Below, piece after piece: positions 44,579-52,917 of a stretch of 64,000 nt of DNA. The notes below the pieces were generated by a model. That model was given only the letters and a program-made list of their open reading frames with translations. It was not told where the DNA came from and ran no database searches. A program made the position numbers and the translations under genes. Every line of letters begins with the position of its first letter. Position 1 is the stretch's first letter. This DNA is from Candidatus Saccharimonadota bacterium. GTDB taxonomy: Bacteria; Patescibacteriota; Saccharimonadia; Saccharimonadales; Saccharimonadaceae. The DNA is taken from assembly GCA_017405265.1 (NCBI GenBank), contig JAFRAS010000008.1:1-64000 (forward strand), written 5' to 3'.

Positions 44579-44914
44579 ATGAGTAAAGAGAATCTACATC
44601 CGAAGGATTATCGTCTGGTGGTTTTTGAAGACGAAGCCGCACATTTTTCGTTCCTGACCCGCTCCACGGCGAAAAGTGAGGAGACTATTAAGTGGAAAGA
44701 CGGGAAAGAATATCCGCTCGTTAAGATGATTATTTCGTCTGCTTCGCATCCGTTTTATACTGGTGAAGAGAAGATTATTGATACTGAAGGCCGTGTGGAC
44801 CGGTTTAAGTCGCGCGCTGAGAAAGCTGCGAAACTCCGGGCTAGCCTTGGGAATAAGGTGAAAAAAGCTCAGAAAGAGACCGAGAAAAAGCAGTCGAAAA
44901 AGGAGAATAAATAA
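44579..44914 (+). CDS. rpmE2: Large ribosomal subunit protein bL31, type B, with C-terminal extension
   Basis: 111 residues. [52 protein letters not shown] matches the zinc-free B type of bL31, with no CxxC. A basic tail of about 25 residues ([17 protein letters not shown]) is extra. The start at 44579 is supported by promoter spacing. First gene before rpsB, an unusual place for bL31. Confidence 0.9.
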   Translation: MSKENLHPKDYRLVVFEDEAAHFSFLTRSTAKSEETIKWKDGKEYPLVKMIISSASHPFYTGEEKIIDTEGRVDRFKSRAEKAAKLRASLGNKVKKAQKETEKKQSKKENK

Positions 44915-44916
44915 TA

Positions 44917-45690
44917 ATGATTAAAATTGATTTGAAAGAATTGATGGCGGCGGGCGCGCATTTTGGGCACAAGTCGAGCCGTTGGCACCCCAAGATGGCC
45001 GAGTTTATCTATGGCAAACGGGATGGTGCGCATATTATTGACCTCACAAAAACTGAAGTTGAGCTCGATAAGGCACTCAAGAAGCTGACCGAAACGGCGG
45101 CTTCCGGAAAGAAAATCCTCTTTGTCGGCACGAAAAAACAGCTCAAGGACATTACGCGCGAAGCGGCCGAAGCGGTCGAGATGCCGTATGTGACCGAGAG
45201 ATGGGTTGGTGGCGCTCTGACGAACTCCGAGACGGTTGCAAAACAGATTAAGAAAGTTAAGAATCTCGAAAAACGGATGGCTACTGGTGAGCTCGAAGCG
45301 AAATATTCGAAGCTCGAAGTGCAACGCTTCCAGGAAGAAATCGAAACTTTGAACACGCGCTATGGTGGCATTAAAGAGATGCGTGAAAAGCCGGCGATGT
45401 TGGTGGTTTCGGCGGCCGATGCGGACAAAAACGCGATTAAAGAAGCGAATAGCTTGAAAATCCCGGTAGTGGCTATTACGGACACGAATGTTGATCCGAC
45501 GGCGATTGACTTCCCGATTCCGGCGAACGACGATTCTCTTAAAGCCGTGAAACTCATTCTTTCTTATATCACCGAAGCAATTAAAGACGGGCTTTCGAAA
45601 GTTGAAAAGACCGAGCCAGTGGTGAAAATTTCCAAGGCTTCGGACATGGTAGCGCCGAAAAAGGCCGAAACCGATAAAAAAGACGCTTAA
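44917..45690 (+). CDS. rpsB: Small ribosomal subunit protein uS2
   Basis: 257 residues. LMAAGAHFGHKSSRWHPKMAEFIYG, ILFVGTKKQLKDI, TERWVGGALTN and VVAITDTNVDP are classic uS2 motifs. AAGGAG overlaps the rpmE end, 8 nt before ATG. Confidence 0.97.
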   Translation: MIKIDLKELMAAGAHFGHKSSRWHPKMAEFIYGKRDGAHIIDLTKTEVELDKALKKLTETAASGKKILFVGTKKQLKDITREAAEAVEMPYVTERWVGGALTNSETVAKQIKKVKNLEKRMATGELEAKYSKLEVQRFQEEIETLNTRYGGIKEMREKPAMLVVSAADADKNAIKEANSLKIPVVAITDTNVDPTAIDFPIPANDDSLKAVKLILSYITEAIKDGLSKVEKTEPVVKISKASDMVAPKKAETDKKDA

Positions 45691-45711
45691 ATTAAAATAA
45701 CAAGGAGGAAA

Positions 45712-46299
45712 ATGGCGATTTCGATTGAAGAAATCAAAAAATTGAAGGAGCTTTCGGGCGTTGGGTTGACTGACGCGAAAAAAGCGCTCGAAGAAGCAAA
45801 TGGCGACTTTGAAAAAGCGCTGGCCGCGATGCGTAAGAAAGGCTTGACGAAGGCCGAAAAACGGGGTGACCGCGAGACGCGCGAAGGCGTGGTGGACGCG
45901 TATGTGCACGACGGCCGGATTGCGGCGATTGTTGAGGTGAACTGTGAAACTTCTTTTGTGGCAAAGACGGATGTGTTCCGCGACCTCGCGCACAAGATTG
46001 CGATGCAAGTGGCGTCGATGAATCCGCTTTATGTCTCGGAAGAAGATATTCCTGAGAAAACGCGTGAAGCGAAAAAAGCGGAGCTCTCAGAGAACTTTAA
46101 GGGTCCGGAAAAAATGAAAGACCAGATTCTTGAAGGTCAGATGAAAAAGGCTTTTGAGGACAAAGTTCTACTCAATCAACCGTACATTCTTGATGATAAA
46201 TTGACCGTTGCTGACTATATCAAAGAGCAAATTGCGAAGACTGGCGAAAATATCGTCGTGAAACAATTTAAGCGCATTGAATTGGGCGTAACGGAGTAA
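45712..46299 (+). CDS. tsf: Elongation factor Ts
   Basis: 195 residues, a short form compared with 283 in E. coli. The UBA-like start IEEIKKLKELSGVGLTDAKKALEEANGDFEKA and the core VNCETSFVAKTDVF are intact. It recycles EF-Tu. AAGGAGG before ATG. Confidence 0.96.
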   Translation: MAISIEEIKKLKELSGVGLTDAKKALEEANGDFEKALAAMRKKGLTKAEKRGDRETREGVVDAYVHDGRIAAIVEVNCETSFVAKTDVFRDLAHKIAMQVASMNPLYVSEEDIPEKTREAKKAELSENFKGPEKMKDQILEGQMKKAFEDKVLLNQPYILDDKLTVADYIKEQIAKTGENIVVKQFKRIELGVTE

Positions 46300-46303
46300 A
46301 AAG

Positions 46304-46846
46304 ATGTTTGATTCGAAAGAATACCGCGTCCGAATGGAGAACGAGGCGACGCATTTTGATGCCGAAATGAAAAAGGTGCGGACGGGGCGCGCGCATCCTG
46401 ATATGCTCGGGGCGCTCAAAGTCGAGGTTTATGGGCAGTATGTGCCATTGAACCAGGCGGCGAATGTGGTGGCGGCGGATGCGACGATGCTCGTGGTGAC
46501 GCCGTTCGACCCTAATAATATCGCGAAAATTAGCGCGGCAATTCGGGCCGATTCGACGCTCGGACTCAACCCAGCGGACGACGGCAGAGTGATTCGGGTG
46601 CCGATTCCGCCGCTCACAGAGGAGAGACGCAAAGAAATTGTTAAATCGGCTTCGAGTGAAGTTGAGAAGGCGAAAGTAGTTTTCCGGAATGTGCGTGAGG
46701 ACGCCAGGAAGGAAATTAAGGGTGCCGAACTCCCGGAAGATGTGCGCAAAAAAGCCGAAAAAGAGATGGATGATATGACTAAGGAATTTTCGGAGCGAAT
46801 CGACAAAGCGTTTGAGGCGAAATCTGCCGAGATTATGAAACTTTAA
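46304..46846 (+). CDS. frr: Ribosome recycling factor
   Basis: 180 residues. VRTGRAHPDMLGALKVEVYGQYVPLNQAANV, PFDPNNIAKISAAIRADSTLGLNPADDG and LTEERRKEIVK match RRF. Directly follows tsf; pyrH, which usually sits between tsf and frr, is absent here. The end overlaps the end of convergent prmC by 14 nt. Confidence 0.97.
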   Translation: MFDSKEYRVRMENEATHFDAEMKKVRTGRAHPDMLGALKVEVYGQYVPLNQAANVVAADATMLVVTPFDPNNIAKISAAIRADSTLGLNPADDGRVIRVPIPPLTEERRKEIVKSASSEVEKAKVVFRNVREDARKEIKGAELPEDVRKKAEKEMDDMTKEFSERIDKAFEAKSAEIMKL

Positions 46847-47624
46847 GAATAAAGCCGGTCGTTTCGATTTTTCGAGACGGATCGGCTTTTTTGATGAGGT
46901 CGATGAGTTCGAGGTGAGTGGTGGGGTCGGACTCCAAAAGAATAGTGAAATTTTCGGCTAAAAGCGTTTGGCGGTTTTTTAGAATAACAGAGATAAATTG
47001 CGATTGGAGCGCGGTGCCTCTCTCCGAAAAAAGAGCGAGGGCGGGCTCGTGTTTTAGGGAGTTTAGGTCGAGCCAATCCCAATTTTTGTCGACGTAGGGG
47101 AGGTTCGCGACGATTAAGTCAAATTTTTGGCGATGTTTTAGGAAATAATCGAGGAGGTCGGAGTGGACGAATTTGACGTTCGCTTTCAGATTTTTGGCGT
47201 TTTTTCGCGCGACGTTCAGGGCGGAGTTCGAGAGGTCGGAGGCGGTGACGGTGGCGTCTTTTAGCTCGAGTTTCAGAGTAATTGCGAGACAGCCGGAGCC
47301 GGTGCCGAGATCCAGAATGTTTTTATAAGTTCCCTGTTTCGCGAGGTCGATGATGGTTTCGGATTCGGGGCGGGGGATGAGGACGCGGCGGTCAACGTAA
47401 AAATCGCGACCGTAGAAATTTTTAGACTTTAGAATATAGGCAAGGGGGAGACCGGAGAGGCGCTGTTTTTTGAAGAAATTTGCTGATTTCAGTGCGTGTG
47501 ACTCGATCTTTTCGAAATCGTGGGTGACGAGAAAAGGACGGTCCTTTTTCAGGGCGTGCGCCAAAATGAGTTCGGCGTCTTCGCGCGGGAGACCCGAGGA
47601 GATGAGCCACTCCCTAATCAGCAC
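46833..47624 (-). CDS. prmC: Release factor glutamine methyltransferase
   Basis: 263 residues. SAM-binding [14 protein letters not shown], catalytic VANLPYV (NPPY type, here NLPY), and [12 protein letters not shown]. It methylates the GGQ Gln of release factors; the neighbouring prfA supports this. Overlaps the prfA end by 11 nt. Confidence 0.94.
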   Translation of the reverse strand: MLIREWLISSGLPREDAELILAHALKKDRPFLVTHDFEKIESHALKSANFFKKQRLSGLPLAYILKSKNFYGRDFYVDRRVLIPRPESETIIDLAKQGTYKNILDLGTGSGCLAITLKLELKDATVTASDLSNSALNVARKNAKNLKANVKFVHSDLLDYFLKHRQKFDLIVANLPYVDKNWDWLDLNSLKHEPALALFSERGTALQSQFISVILKNRQTLLAENFTILLESDPTTHLELIDLIKKADPSRKIETTGFILKVS

Positions 47625-48663
47625 GTTTTAATTCCCTTTCGTAATTCTCGAGTTCGTTCAAAATATCGTCGAGGTCGCCGTCCATGACGGCGGAAATGTT
47701 GGAGCGGGAGTAGTGGATGCGGTGGTCAGTGACGCGATCTTGGGGAAAGTTGTAGGTGCGGATTTTTTCGGAGCGGTCGCCAGTGCCGATGAGAGATTTG
47801 CGCGCATCACTGGCGTTTTTTCGTTCTTCTTCGCGTTTTAAGTCGAGGAGGCGGGAGCGTAAGATGTTCATGGCCTTGACGCGGTTTTGTTGTTGGGAGC
47901 GCTCGTCTTGCATGGCGACGACGAGGCCGGTCGGGAGGTGGGTGATGCGGACGGCGGAGTCGGTGGTGTTGACGCCTTGGCCACCGTGGCCACCGGAGCG
48001 GTAGATGTCGATACGCAAATCCTTTTCGTCGATTACGAGGTCTTCTTCTTCGGCTTCGGGGAGGACAGCAACGGTGGCGGTGCTGGTGTGGATGCGACCT
48101 TGGGACTCGGTGACGGGGACGCGCTGGACGCGGTGGACACCGCCTTCGAATTTCAGACGGCCGAAAGCATTGTCGCCGAGGACCTTAAAAATGACTTCTT
48201 TCATGCCGCCGGCTTCGTTTTCGTTCATGGACATTAATTCGACCTTCAAACCGTGATTTTCGGCGTATTTAAGATACATACGGTAGAGTTCGCCAGCGAA
48301 AAGCGAGGCTTCGTCGCCACCGGCGCCGGCGCGAATTTCGAAGATGGCGGGGCGTTCGTCGGTGGCATCTTTCGGAATCAGTTTATCTTCGAGCTGTTGT
48401 TTTAGTGTTGTAATTTTTACAACGGTCGATTCGTAATCTTCCCTTGCCATTTCGCCGAGTTCGGGGTCGGATTCGAGGGCCTTGCTCTCCTCGGCCGCTT
48501 TTTCGAGTTTTTCGATTTCGGTGTTTAAATTTAGAATTTCTTCGATTTCGGCGAGACGTTTCGAGTTTTTGGCGAAGTCGGGAGAGCGAAAAGCCTCGGG
48601 TTTACTCAAAAAATCGCGAATTTTGGCAGATTCTTCTAAAAAACTCTGGATTTTTTCGTTCAT
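47614..48663 (-). CDS. prfA: Peptide chain release factor 1
   Basis: 349 residues. GGQ loop in [26 protein letters not shown], plus [10 protein letters not shown] and [19 protein letters not shown]. Releases peptides at UAA and UAG. The start at 48663 (MNEKIQSF) is chosen because TATAAT (48671-48676) ends 7 nt before ATG (leaderless). Contains the third copy of the 17-nt palindrome (48407-48423), again encoding VVKITT. prfB is not in the window, but TGA stops are common, so RF2 should exist elsewhere. Confidence 0.96.
   Translation of the reverse strand: MNEKIQSFLEESAKIRDFLSKPEAFRSPDFAKNSKRLAEIEEILNLNTEIEKLEKAAEESKALESDPELGEMAREDYESTVVKITTLKQQLEDKLIPKDATDERPAIFEIRAGAGGDEASLFAGELYRMYLKYAENHGLKVELMSMNENEAGGMKEVIFKVLGDNAFGRLKFEGGVHRVQRVPVTESQGRIHTSTATVAVLPEAEEEDLVIDEKDLRIDIYRSGGHGGQGVNTTDSAVRITHLPTGLVVAMQDERSQQQNRVKAMNILRSRLLDLKREEERKNASDARKSLIGTGDRSEKIRTYNFPQDRVTDHRIHYSRSNISAVMDGDLDDILNELENYERELKRAD
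48407..48423. repeat. Palindromic repeat GTTGTAA-N3-TTACAAC, copy 3 (in prfA)
   Basis: Identical to the two copies in xseA, 30 kb away. It has the same orientation with respect to the coding strand and the same VVKITT translation, in an unrelated protein. Confidence 0.9.
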
Positions 48664-48682
48664 ATGTGATATTATAACATAA

Positions 48683-48864
48683 GAATGCGTTATTTCCCTC
48701 AAAATGCGCATTCGAGTTAGCGTTTATGGAGTTGACTGCGTCTGTCCCCCCAGAGGCTTTCAAATCCGCCCTCGGGCTACGCGCTAAAACACGCATAGTG
48801 TTGTGAGACTACGCGACCCCCCGCGGAAATCACGTCGCCAATTTGGTAACACTATGCGTTTTTT
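48683..48864 (+). ncRNA. Candidate structured RNA before tRNA-Val
   Basis: No coding frame was found here. Three nested or serial helices are visible: GAATGCG/CGCATTC (48683-48689 with 48707-48713), TTAGCG/CGCTAA (48717-48722 with 48782-48787), and the perfect 12-bp ACGCATAGTGTT/AACACTATGCGT (48791-48802 with 48848-48859), which runs into six T, like a terminator. Inner parts are more GC-rich and can fold further. A possible -10 box TATTAT (48670-48675) overlaps the prfA promoter on the other strand. It is not tRNA, 6S, SRP or RNase P RNA by any motif I know. Alternative: a large attenuator or terminator region. Confidence 0.45.
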
Positions 48865-48882
48865 GTGCTATAATAGAAGCAC

Positions 48883-48959
48883 GGTCTCTTAGCTCAGTTG
48901 GCTAGAGCGCACGATTCACATTCGTGAGGTCACTGGTTCGAGCCCAGTAGAGACCACCA
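48883..48959 (+). tRNA. tRNA-Val (anticodon CAC)
   Basis: 77 nt with encoded CCA. Acceptor GGTCTCT/AGAGACC; anticodon stem CACGA/TCGTG around loop TTCACAT, giving anticodon CAC for GUG codons; T loop TTCGAGC closed by ACTGG/CCAGT. A TATAAT box (48869-48874) ends 8 nt before G1. lepB starts 11 nt after the CCA end, so the tRNA is probably cut from a longer transcript. Confidence 0.96.
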
Positions 48960-48970
48960 GAATTATTATT

Positions 48971-49615
48971 ATGAACGAATTTAAAGCTAAATTTGAACAA
49001 AAACACCCGCTTTTAAAAGACATTTTGAGCCTCGTCTCTTTTGTGGCTTGCGTGGTGGTTGGGACGATGATTTTGAATGCGTTTGTGTTCCGGTCGTATA
49101 ACGTGGTTGGAGTGTCGATGGAAAATACGATGCTCGACGGGGATAGGGTGATTGTGAACCGGTTGGCGGTGAGCTGGGAACATTTTTTGGGGCGAGAATA
49201 TGTCCCGGAGCGGGGGCAGATTATCGTGTTCTTGAATGGGCCGGCGGACGGGGCGATGACTTGCGGGGCGATGAGCGGGGTAGTAGATCAGTATATTATT
49301 AAGCGCGTGATTGCGTTCCCGGGGGAGAGGGTGATGGTGAAAGATGGAGTGTTGAAAGTTTATAATGACGAGTGGCCGGAGGGGTATGAGGTGGATGCGG
49401 AGTGGCGCTCGGAGGACGGGATGGGACCGAAATATGACGTTTCGGGCGAAGTGGATATGATTGTGCCGGAAAATGAGCTGTTTGTCGCGGGGGATAACCG
49501 TGAGGGGCAACATTCGTTCGATTCGCGCTCGGGGCTCGGGACGATTCCCTTTTGTCGGGTGATTGGGCCGGTAGCGGTGAGAATTTTTCCGTTTAATCGC
49601 GTGCAGGGATTTTAG
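48971..49615 (+). CDS. lepB: Signal peptidase I
   Basis: 214 residues. One N-terminal membrane helix (about 18-40), catalytic Ser49 (VGVSMENTM) and Lys111 (YIIKRVIAFPGE), and the GDNREGQHSFDSR box. Removes signal peptides from exported proteins such as those above. No strong ribosome site; it follows the tRNA by 11 nt and may depend on tRNA processing for its mRNA 5' end. The stop adjoins the dus ATG. Confidence 0.95.
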   Translation: MNEFKAKFEQKHPLLKDILSLVSFVACVVVGTMILNAFVFRSYNVVGVSMENTMLDGDRVIVNRLAVSWEHFLGREYVPERGQIIVFLNGPADGAMTCGAMSGVVDQYIIKRVIAFPGERVMVKDGVLKVYNDEWPEGYEVDAEWRSEDGMGPKYDVSGEVDMIVPENELFVAGDNREGQHSFDSRSGLGTIPFCRVIGPVAVRIFPFNRVQGF

Positions 49616-50542
49616 ATGATTTTGATTTTGGCGCCGATGGAGGGGGTGACGGACGCGGTTTTTCGGCAGGTGGTGGCGCGAGCTCAGCGTCCGGATTTGT
49701 TTTTTACGGAATTTACGAATGTTAACTCTTTTGCTTCCCTCAAGGGGCGCAAAAATGCGCTCGAGAGGTTCAAAATAACAGAGACAGATCCGCCGATTAT
49801 CGCACAAATTTGGGGAAGAGTGCCGGAATATTTCTCGGAGACAGCGAGGGCGCTCCAGAAAATGGGATTTTTTGGCGTAGATATTAATATGGGGTGCCCA
49901 GACAGGCACGTGGTGGCGAACGGTGGAGGGGCGGGGATGATAAAAACGCCGGAGCTCGCGGTCGAATGCATCCGGGCGACGAAGGAAGCAACGGAGTTGC
50001 CGGTGTCGGCAAAAACGAGGCTTTCGTATAGTAATACGGAGGGCATTCAATATAATGAGTGGTTACCGCTGCTTCTTAAAGAGCAACTTTCGATGCTCAC
50101 CGTGCATCTAAGAACGAAAACAGAGATGAGTAAGGTGCCGGCACATTATGAGTTGATTCCGGAGATTTTGAAAATGCGGGACGAGATTGCGCCGGAGACG
50201 AAAATTATTGTGAATGGGGACGTGAAAAATCGGAAAGAGGCGGAGGTGCTCGCGGAGAAATATCCGGGGATTGACGGGGTAATGATTGGGCGCGGAGCTA
50301 TTTCTAATCCGTTTTGTTTCCGGGAGACGGAGCCTACGCAGAAAGAGCTGTATGAATTATTATTGTATCATCTTGAGGTGTTCGAGCGAGATAGTCGGCG
50401 GCCGTTTGAGACGATGAGGCATTTTTTCAAGTCGTATGTCAAGGATTTTCCGGGGGCGGGGGAGATTCGGAATCGGATGATGGTGGCGGAAAACGCCGAA
50501 GAAGTGCGAAGAATCGTAAAAGATGCTATAATGGGGTTATGA
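49616..50542 (+). CDS. dus: tRNA-dihydrouridine synthase
   Basis: 308 residues. ILAPMEGVTDAVFRQV, then the catalytic Cys in DINMGCPDRHVV, HLRTKTEMSKVPAH, VNGDVKNRKEA and GRGAISNPF fit the Dus family (FMN barrel). Which uridine it reduces cannot be told. Its last codons contain the -10 box of rnhA. Confidence 0.92.
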   Translation: MILILAPMEGVTDAVFRQVVARAQRPDLFFTEFTNVNSFASLKGRKNALERFKITETDPPIIAQIWGRVPEYFSETARALQKMGFFGVDINMGCPDRHVVANGGGAGMIKTPELAVECIRATKEATELPVSAKTRLSYSNTEGIQYNEWLPLLLKEQLSMLTVHLRTKTEMSKVPAHYELIPEILKMRDEIAPETKIIVNGDVKNRKEAEVLAEKYPGIDGVMIGRGAISNPFCFRETEPTQKELYELLLYHLEVFERDSRRPFETMRHFFKSYVKDFPGAGEIRNRMMVAENAEEVRRIVKDAIMGL

Positions 50543-50952
50543 TTGAATTTTGGACGGATGGCTCTGCGAATCCGAACCCGGGACCGGGAGGGTTTGCGGT
50601 GCTGGACGGTGAGGGAAATCCGGTAGCGCTCGGGGGGTCGAAAAACACGACGAATATTCGGATGGAAGGAATGGCGCTTTTGATGGCAATGAGGCGGAGC
50701 CCCGAGTCGAAAATTAACACTGATTCGGATTTTTGGATTAAGACTCTGACGCAATACGCGCCGAAATGGGAGAAAAATAATTGGGTGAAGAAGGGTGGCG
50801 AAATTAAAAATTTAGATTTGGTGAAATTGGTTTATAATGAATATAAGAATCGTAAAATTAAGCTTAACTTTGTTTATGGGCACAAAGGCACGGAGCTAAA
50901 CGAGCTGGCGGACTCTTGGGCAAAGCGAGCGAGAAAAGGAGAAAGGTTATGA
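50539..50952 (+). CDS. rnhA: Ribonuclease HI
   Basis: 137 residues. Catalytic Asp (FWTDGSANPNPGPGG), Glu (IRMEGMAL), Asp (NTDSDFWI) and C-terminal Asp (ELADSWAKRA) are in place. It degrades RNA in hybrids and complements the RNase HII encoded above. TATAAT (50527-50532), located in the end of dus, is 6 nt before ATG (leaderless), while the 4-nt ATGA overlap also allows coupling to dus. Confidence 0.93.
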   Translation: MIEFWTDGSANPNPGPGGFAVLDGEGNPVALGGSKNTTNIRMEGMALLMAMRRSPESKINTDSDFWIKTLTQYAPKWEKNNWVKKGGEIKNLDLVKLVYNEYKNRKIKLNFVYGHKGTELNELADSWAKRARKGERL

Positions 50953-51488
50953 AATTATTAGCGTATAAAGTTAAGGTCGAAGATGAGGAGAAGCTGATTT
51001 CGAGACTTTCGGAGCTCGATTTGGCGTTTGGAACAGTGAGTTTGTTGCACGACAGGGTGTTTATTCCGCGGAATTATAAGCCGAAGAGCAACTTTCCGAG
51101 GCTAATTCTTCGGACGGAGAAAACGGCGGAAGATAGGCCGGTGAGATATTATTTAATTCTCCGGCGACATATCGAAGAAAGTACGGTGGACATTTTTGAC
51201 CAGACGGTCGTGAAGGATTATGCCGAAACGGCAAAAATTATTCAACAACTTTCGTTCACGATGCAGGCGGAAGTGAGCCGGAAACGGCAAGAACTTACGC
51301 TTTCGCCGGGTGTGAAATTGTATCTTGATAAGTTGGACGGCGAGGGGACTTATGCGAAAATTGAAACGGAAGTGCTGCCGGATGATAATATTGCGATAGT
51401 AAAAAAAGATTTGATGACGACGCTTCGGGCGCTCGGGGCGGGCGAAATTTCGAAGGACACGAATGGTGAACTCTTTGAAACAAAATAA
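50949..51488 (+). CDS. CYTH-domain (triphosphate tunnel) protein, CyaB-like
   Basis: 179 residues. Alternating charged beta strands suggest a CYTH fold: KVKVEDEEKL at the N terminus, RLILRTEK, RYYLILRRHIEES, KIETEVLPDD near the C terminus. The expected N-terminal ExExK is imperfect (VEDEEK), so the assignment is tentative. CYTH enzymes hydrolyse inorganic triphosphate or make cAMP or thiamine triphosphate. The start at 50949 overlaps the rnhA stop (ATGA). It is followed by an overlapping RSH gene, hinting at a shared nucleotide-signalling context. Confidence 0.6.
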   Translation: MKLLAYKVKVEDEEKLISRLSELDLAFGTVSLLHDRVFIPRNYKPKSNFPRLILRTEKTAEDRPVRYYLILRRHIEESTVDIFDQTVVKDYAETAKIIQQLSFTMQAEVSRKRQELTLSPGVKLYLDKLDGEGTYAKIETEVLPDDNIAIVKKDLMTTLRALGAGEISKDTNGELFETK

Positions 51489-52917
51489 AGATTCAAAGCG
51501 GAAAAAAGAGGCGATAGAGTTTGCGCGCGCGGCGCACAAAGGCCAGAAACGGATGTCGGGGGAGGATTTTATTGTGCATCCGATTGCGGTGATGAAAATT
51601 CTCGAGGAGTGGGGGATGGACGAGGATACGGTGATTGCGGGGGTGTTACACGACACGGTTGAGGATACCAGTGTCACGATAAGCGAAATTCGGGAGAAAT
51701 TCGGAGAAAATGTGGCGTTTTTGGTGGACGGAGTGACGAAAATGACGAAAGTTCGGGCGGGGATGCGAGACCTCGATACTTATCTTCCGGAGACGAGGGA
51801 CAATTTTTTGAGACTATTAATCGCAACGGGCGCGGACATTCGAGTGCTCATTATTAAACTTGCGGATAGACTTAATAATATGCGGACATTGGCGGCGTTG
51901 CCGCCGTCAACGCAGAAGAAAATTGCGACCGAGACGCTCGAGGTGTTTGCGCCGCTCGCGGAGCGATTGAATATGGGGAGGCTCAGGATGGAGCTCGCGG
52001 ATCTTGCCTTTTCTTATACTAATCCGAAGAGATATAAAGAGTTGAGAGAGCTGATTGACGAGCGGGTGAAAAAGTCCAAAAAGAAGATTGATAAAATTGA
52101 AAAAGAAATTGGCGATTTGTTTAAAAAAGAAAAAATAAAATACGAAATTTCGGGCAGGATCAAGTCGGTTTATTCTTTGCATAAGAAACTCGCGAAGCAT
52201 AACCAAAATATCAATGAGATTTATGATCTCGTGGCGATGCGAATTATTGTTGAGGATGTCACGAGTTGTTATCTCGTGCTCGGGATTTTGCACTCGATTT
52301 ATACGCCGATGAATGGGCGGATTAAGGATTACATTGCGAAGCCGAAGCAGAATGGATACCAGTCTTTGCACACGACCGTGATTACGCCGGACAAGGACGT
52401 GGTGGAGTTTCAGATTCGGACGCGCGAGATGCACGAATATGCGGAGCGGGGGCTCGCCGCGTCGTTTTATTATAACGAGCAGAAACTGACGGAATCGTAT
52501 CTTACGGGAAAGATACAACATTTGCCGACGAACCTTCTTTGGATTACGGAGTTACAAGAGGCGGCGGCGAAGCTCAAAGAGGGCAAAAAGGTAGACATCA
52601 GGAAACTCAAAATTAATCTATTCTCGGACAAAATTTTTGTTTATACGCCGAAGGGGGATATTATTGATTTGCCAGTCGGAGCGATGCCGCTCGATTTTGC
52701 GTATAGACTGCACTCGGAAATTGGCGGAAGAGCGGTGGGGGTGAAGATAAACGGGGCGATGAAAAGTTTAAACACACCTTTGAAACACGGAGATATTGTG
52801 GAGATTTTGACTTCGAAAAACCAGACGCCGAAAGAATCGTGGCTGGCGCGACTGATTACGCCGCACGCGAAACAAAAACTCAGGCAACAACTACACCAGA
52901 TTGAGAAAAAGGATTAA
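51463..52917 (+). CDS. relA: RelA/SpoT homologue (bifunctional (p)ppGpp synthetase/hydrolase), lacking the ACT region
   Basis: 484 residues, against 700 or more for long RSH proteins. HD hydrolase domain with HPIAV, His63-Asp64 in VLHDTVEDT and KLADRLNNMRTL; synthetase domain with GRIKSVYSLHKKL, IYDLVAMRIIV and KDYIAKPKQNGYQSLHT; TGS domain from about 390. The protein then stops, so the zinc-finger and ACT regulatory domains are missing. Both active sites look intact. The ATG lies inside the CYTH gene end. Shares its stop TTAA with the convergent gene. Confidence 0.94.
   Translation: MVNSLKQNKDSKRKKEAIEFARAAHKGQKRMSGEDFIVHPIAVMKILEEWGMDEDTVIAGVLHDTVEDTSVTISEIREKFGENVAFLVDGVTKMTKVRAGMRDLDTYLPETRDNFLRLLIATGADIRVLIIKLADRLNNMRTLAALPPSTQKKIATETLEVFAPLAERLNMGRLRMELADLAFSYTNPKRYKELRELIDERVKKSKKKIDKIEKEIGDLFKKEKIKYEISGRIKSVYSLHKKLAKHNQNINEIYDLVAMRIIVEDVTSCYLVLGILHSIYTPMNGRIKDYIAKPKQNGYQSLHTTVITPDKDVVEFQIRTREMHEYAERGLAASFYYNEQKLTESYLTGKIQHLPTNLLWITELQEAAAKLKEGKKVDIRKLKINLFSDKIFVYTPKGDIIDLPVGAMPLDFAYRLHSEIGGRAVGVKINGAMKSLNTPLKHGDIVEILTSKNQTPKESWLARLITPHAKQKLRQQLHQIEKKD

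Noticed and set aside
48723-48781. tRNA or tmRNA suggested by a TTCAAAT T-loop-like segment
   Set aside because: No matching 7-bp acceptor stem, D arm or anticodon arm could be placed, and no tmRNA tag frame was seen.
48883-48959. tRNA-His reading of the tRNA at this site
   Set aside because: Counting the 7-nt loop TTCACAT gives anticodon CAC (Val); His would need GTG.
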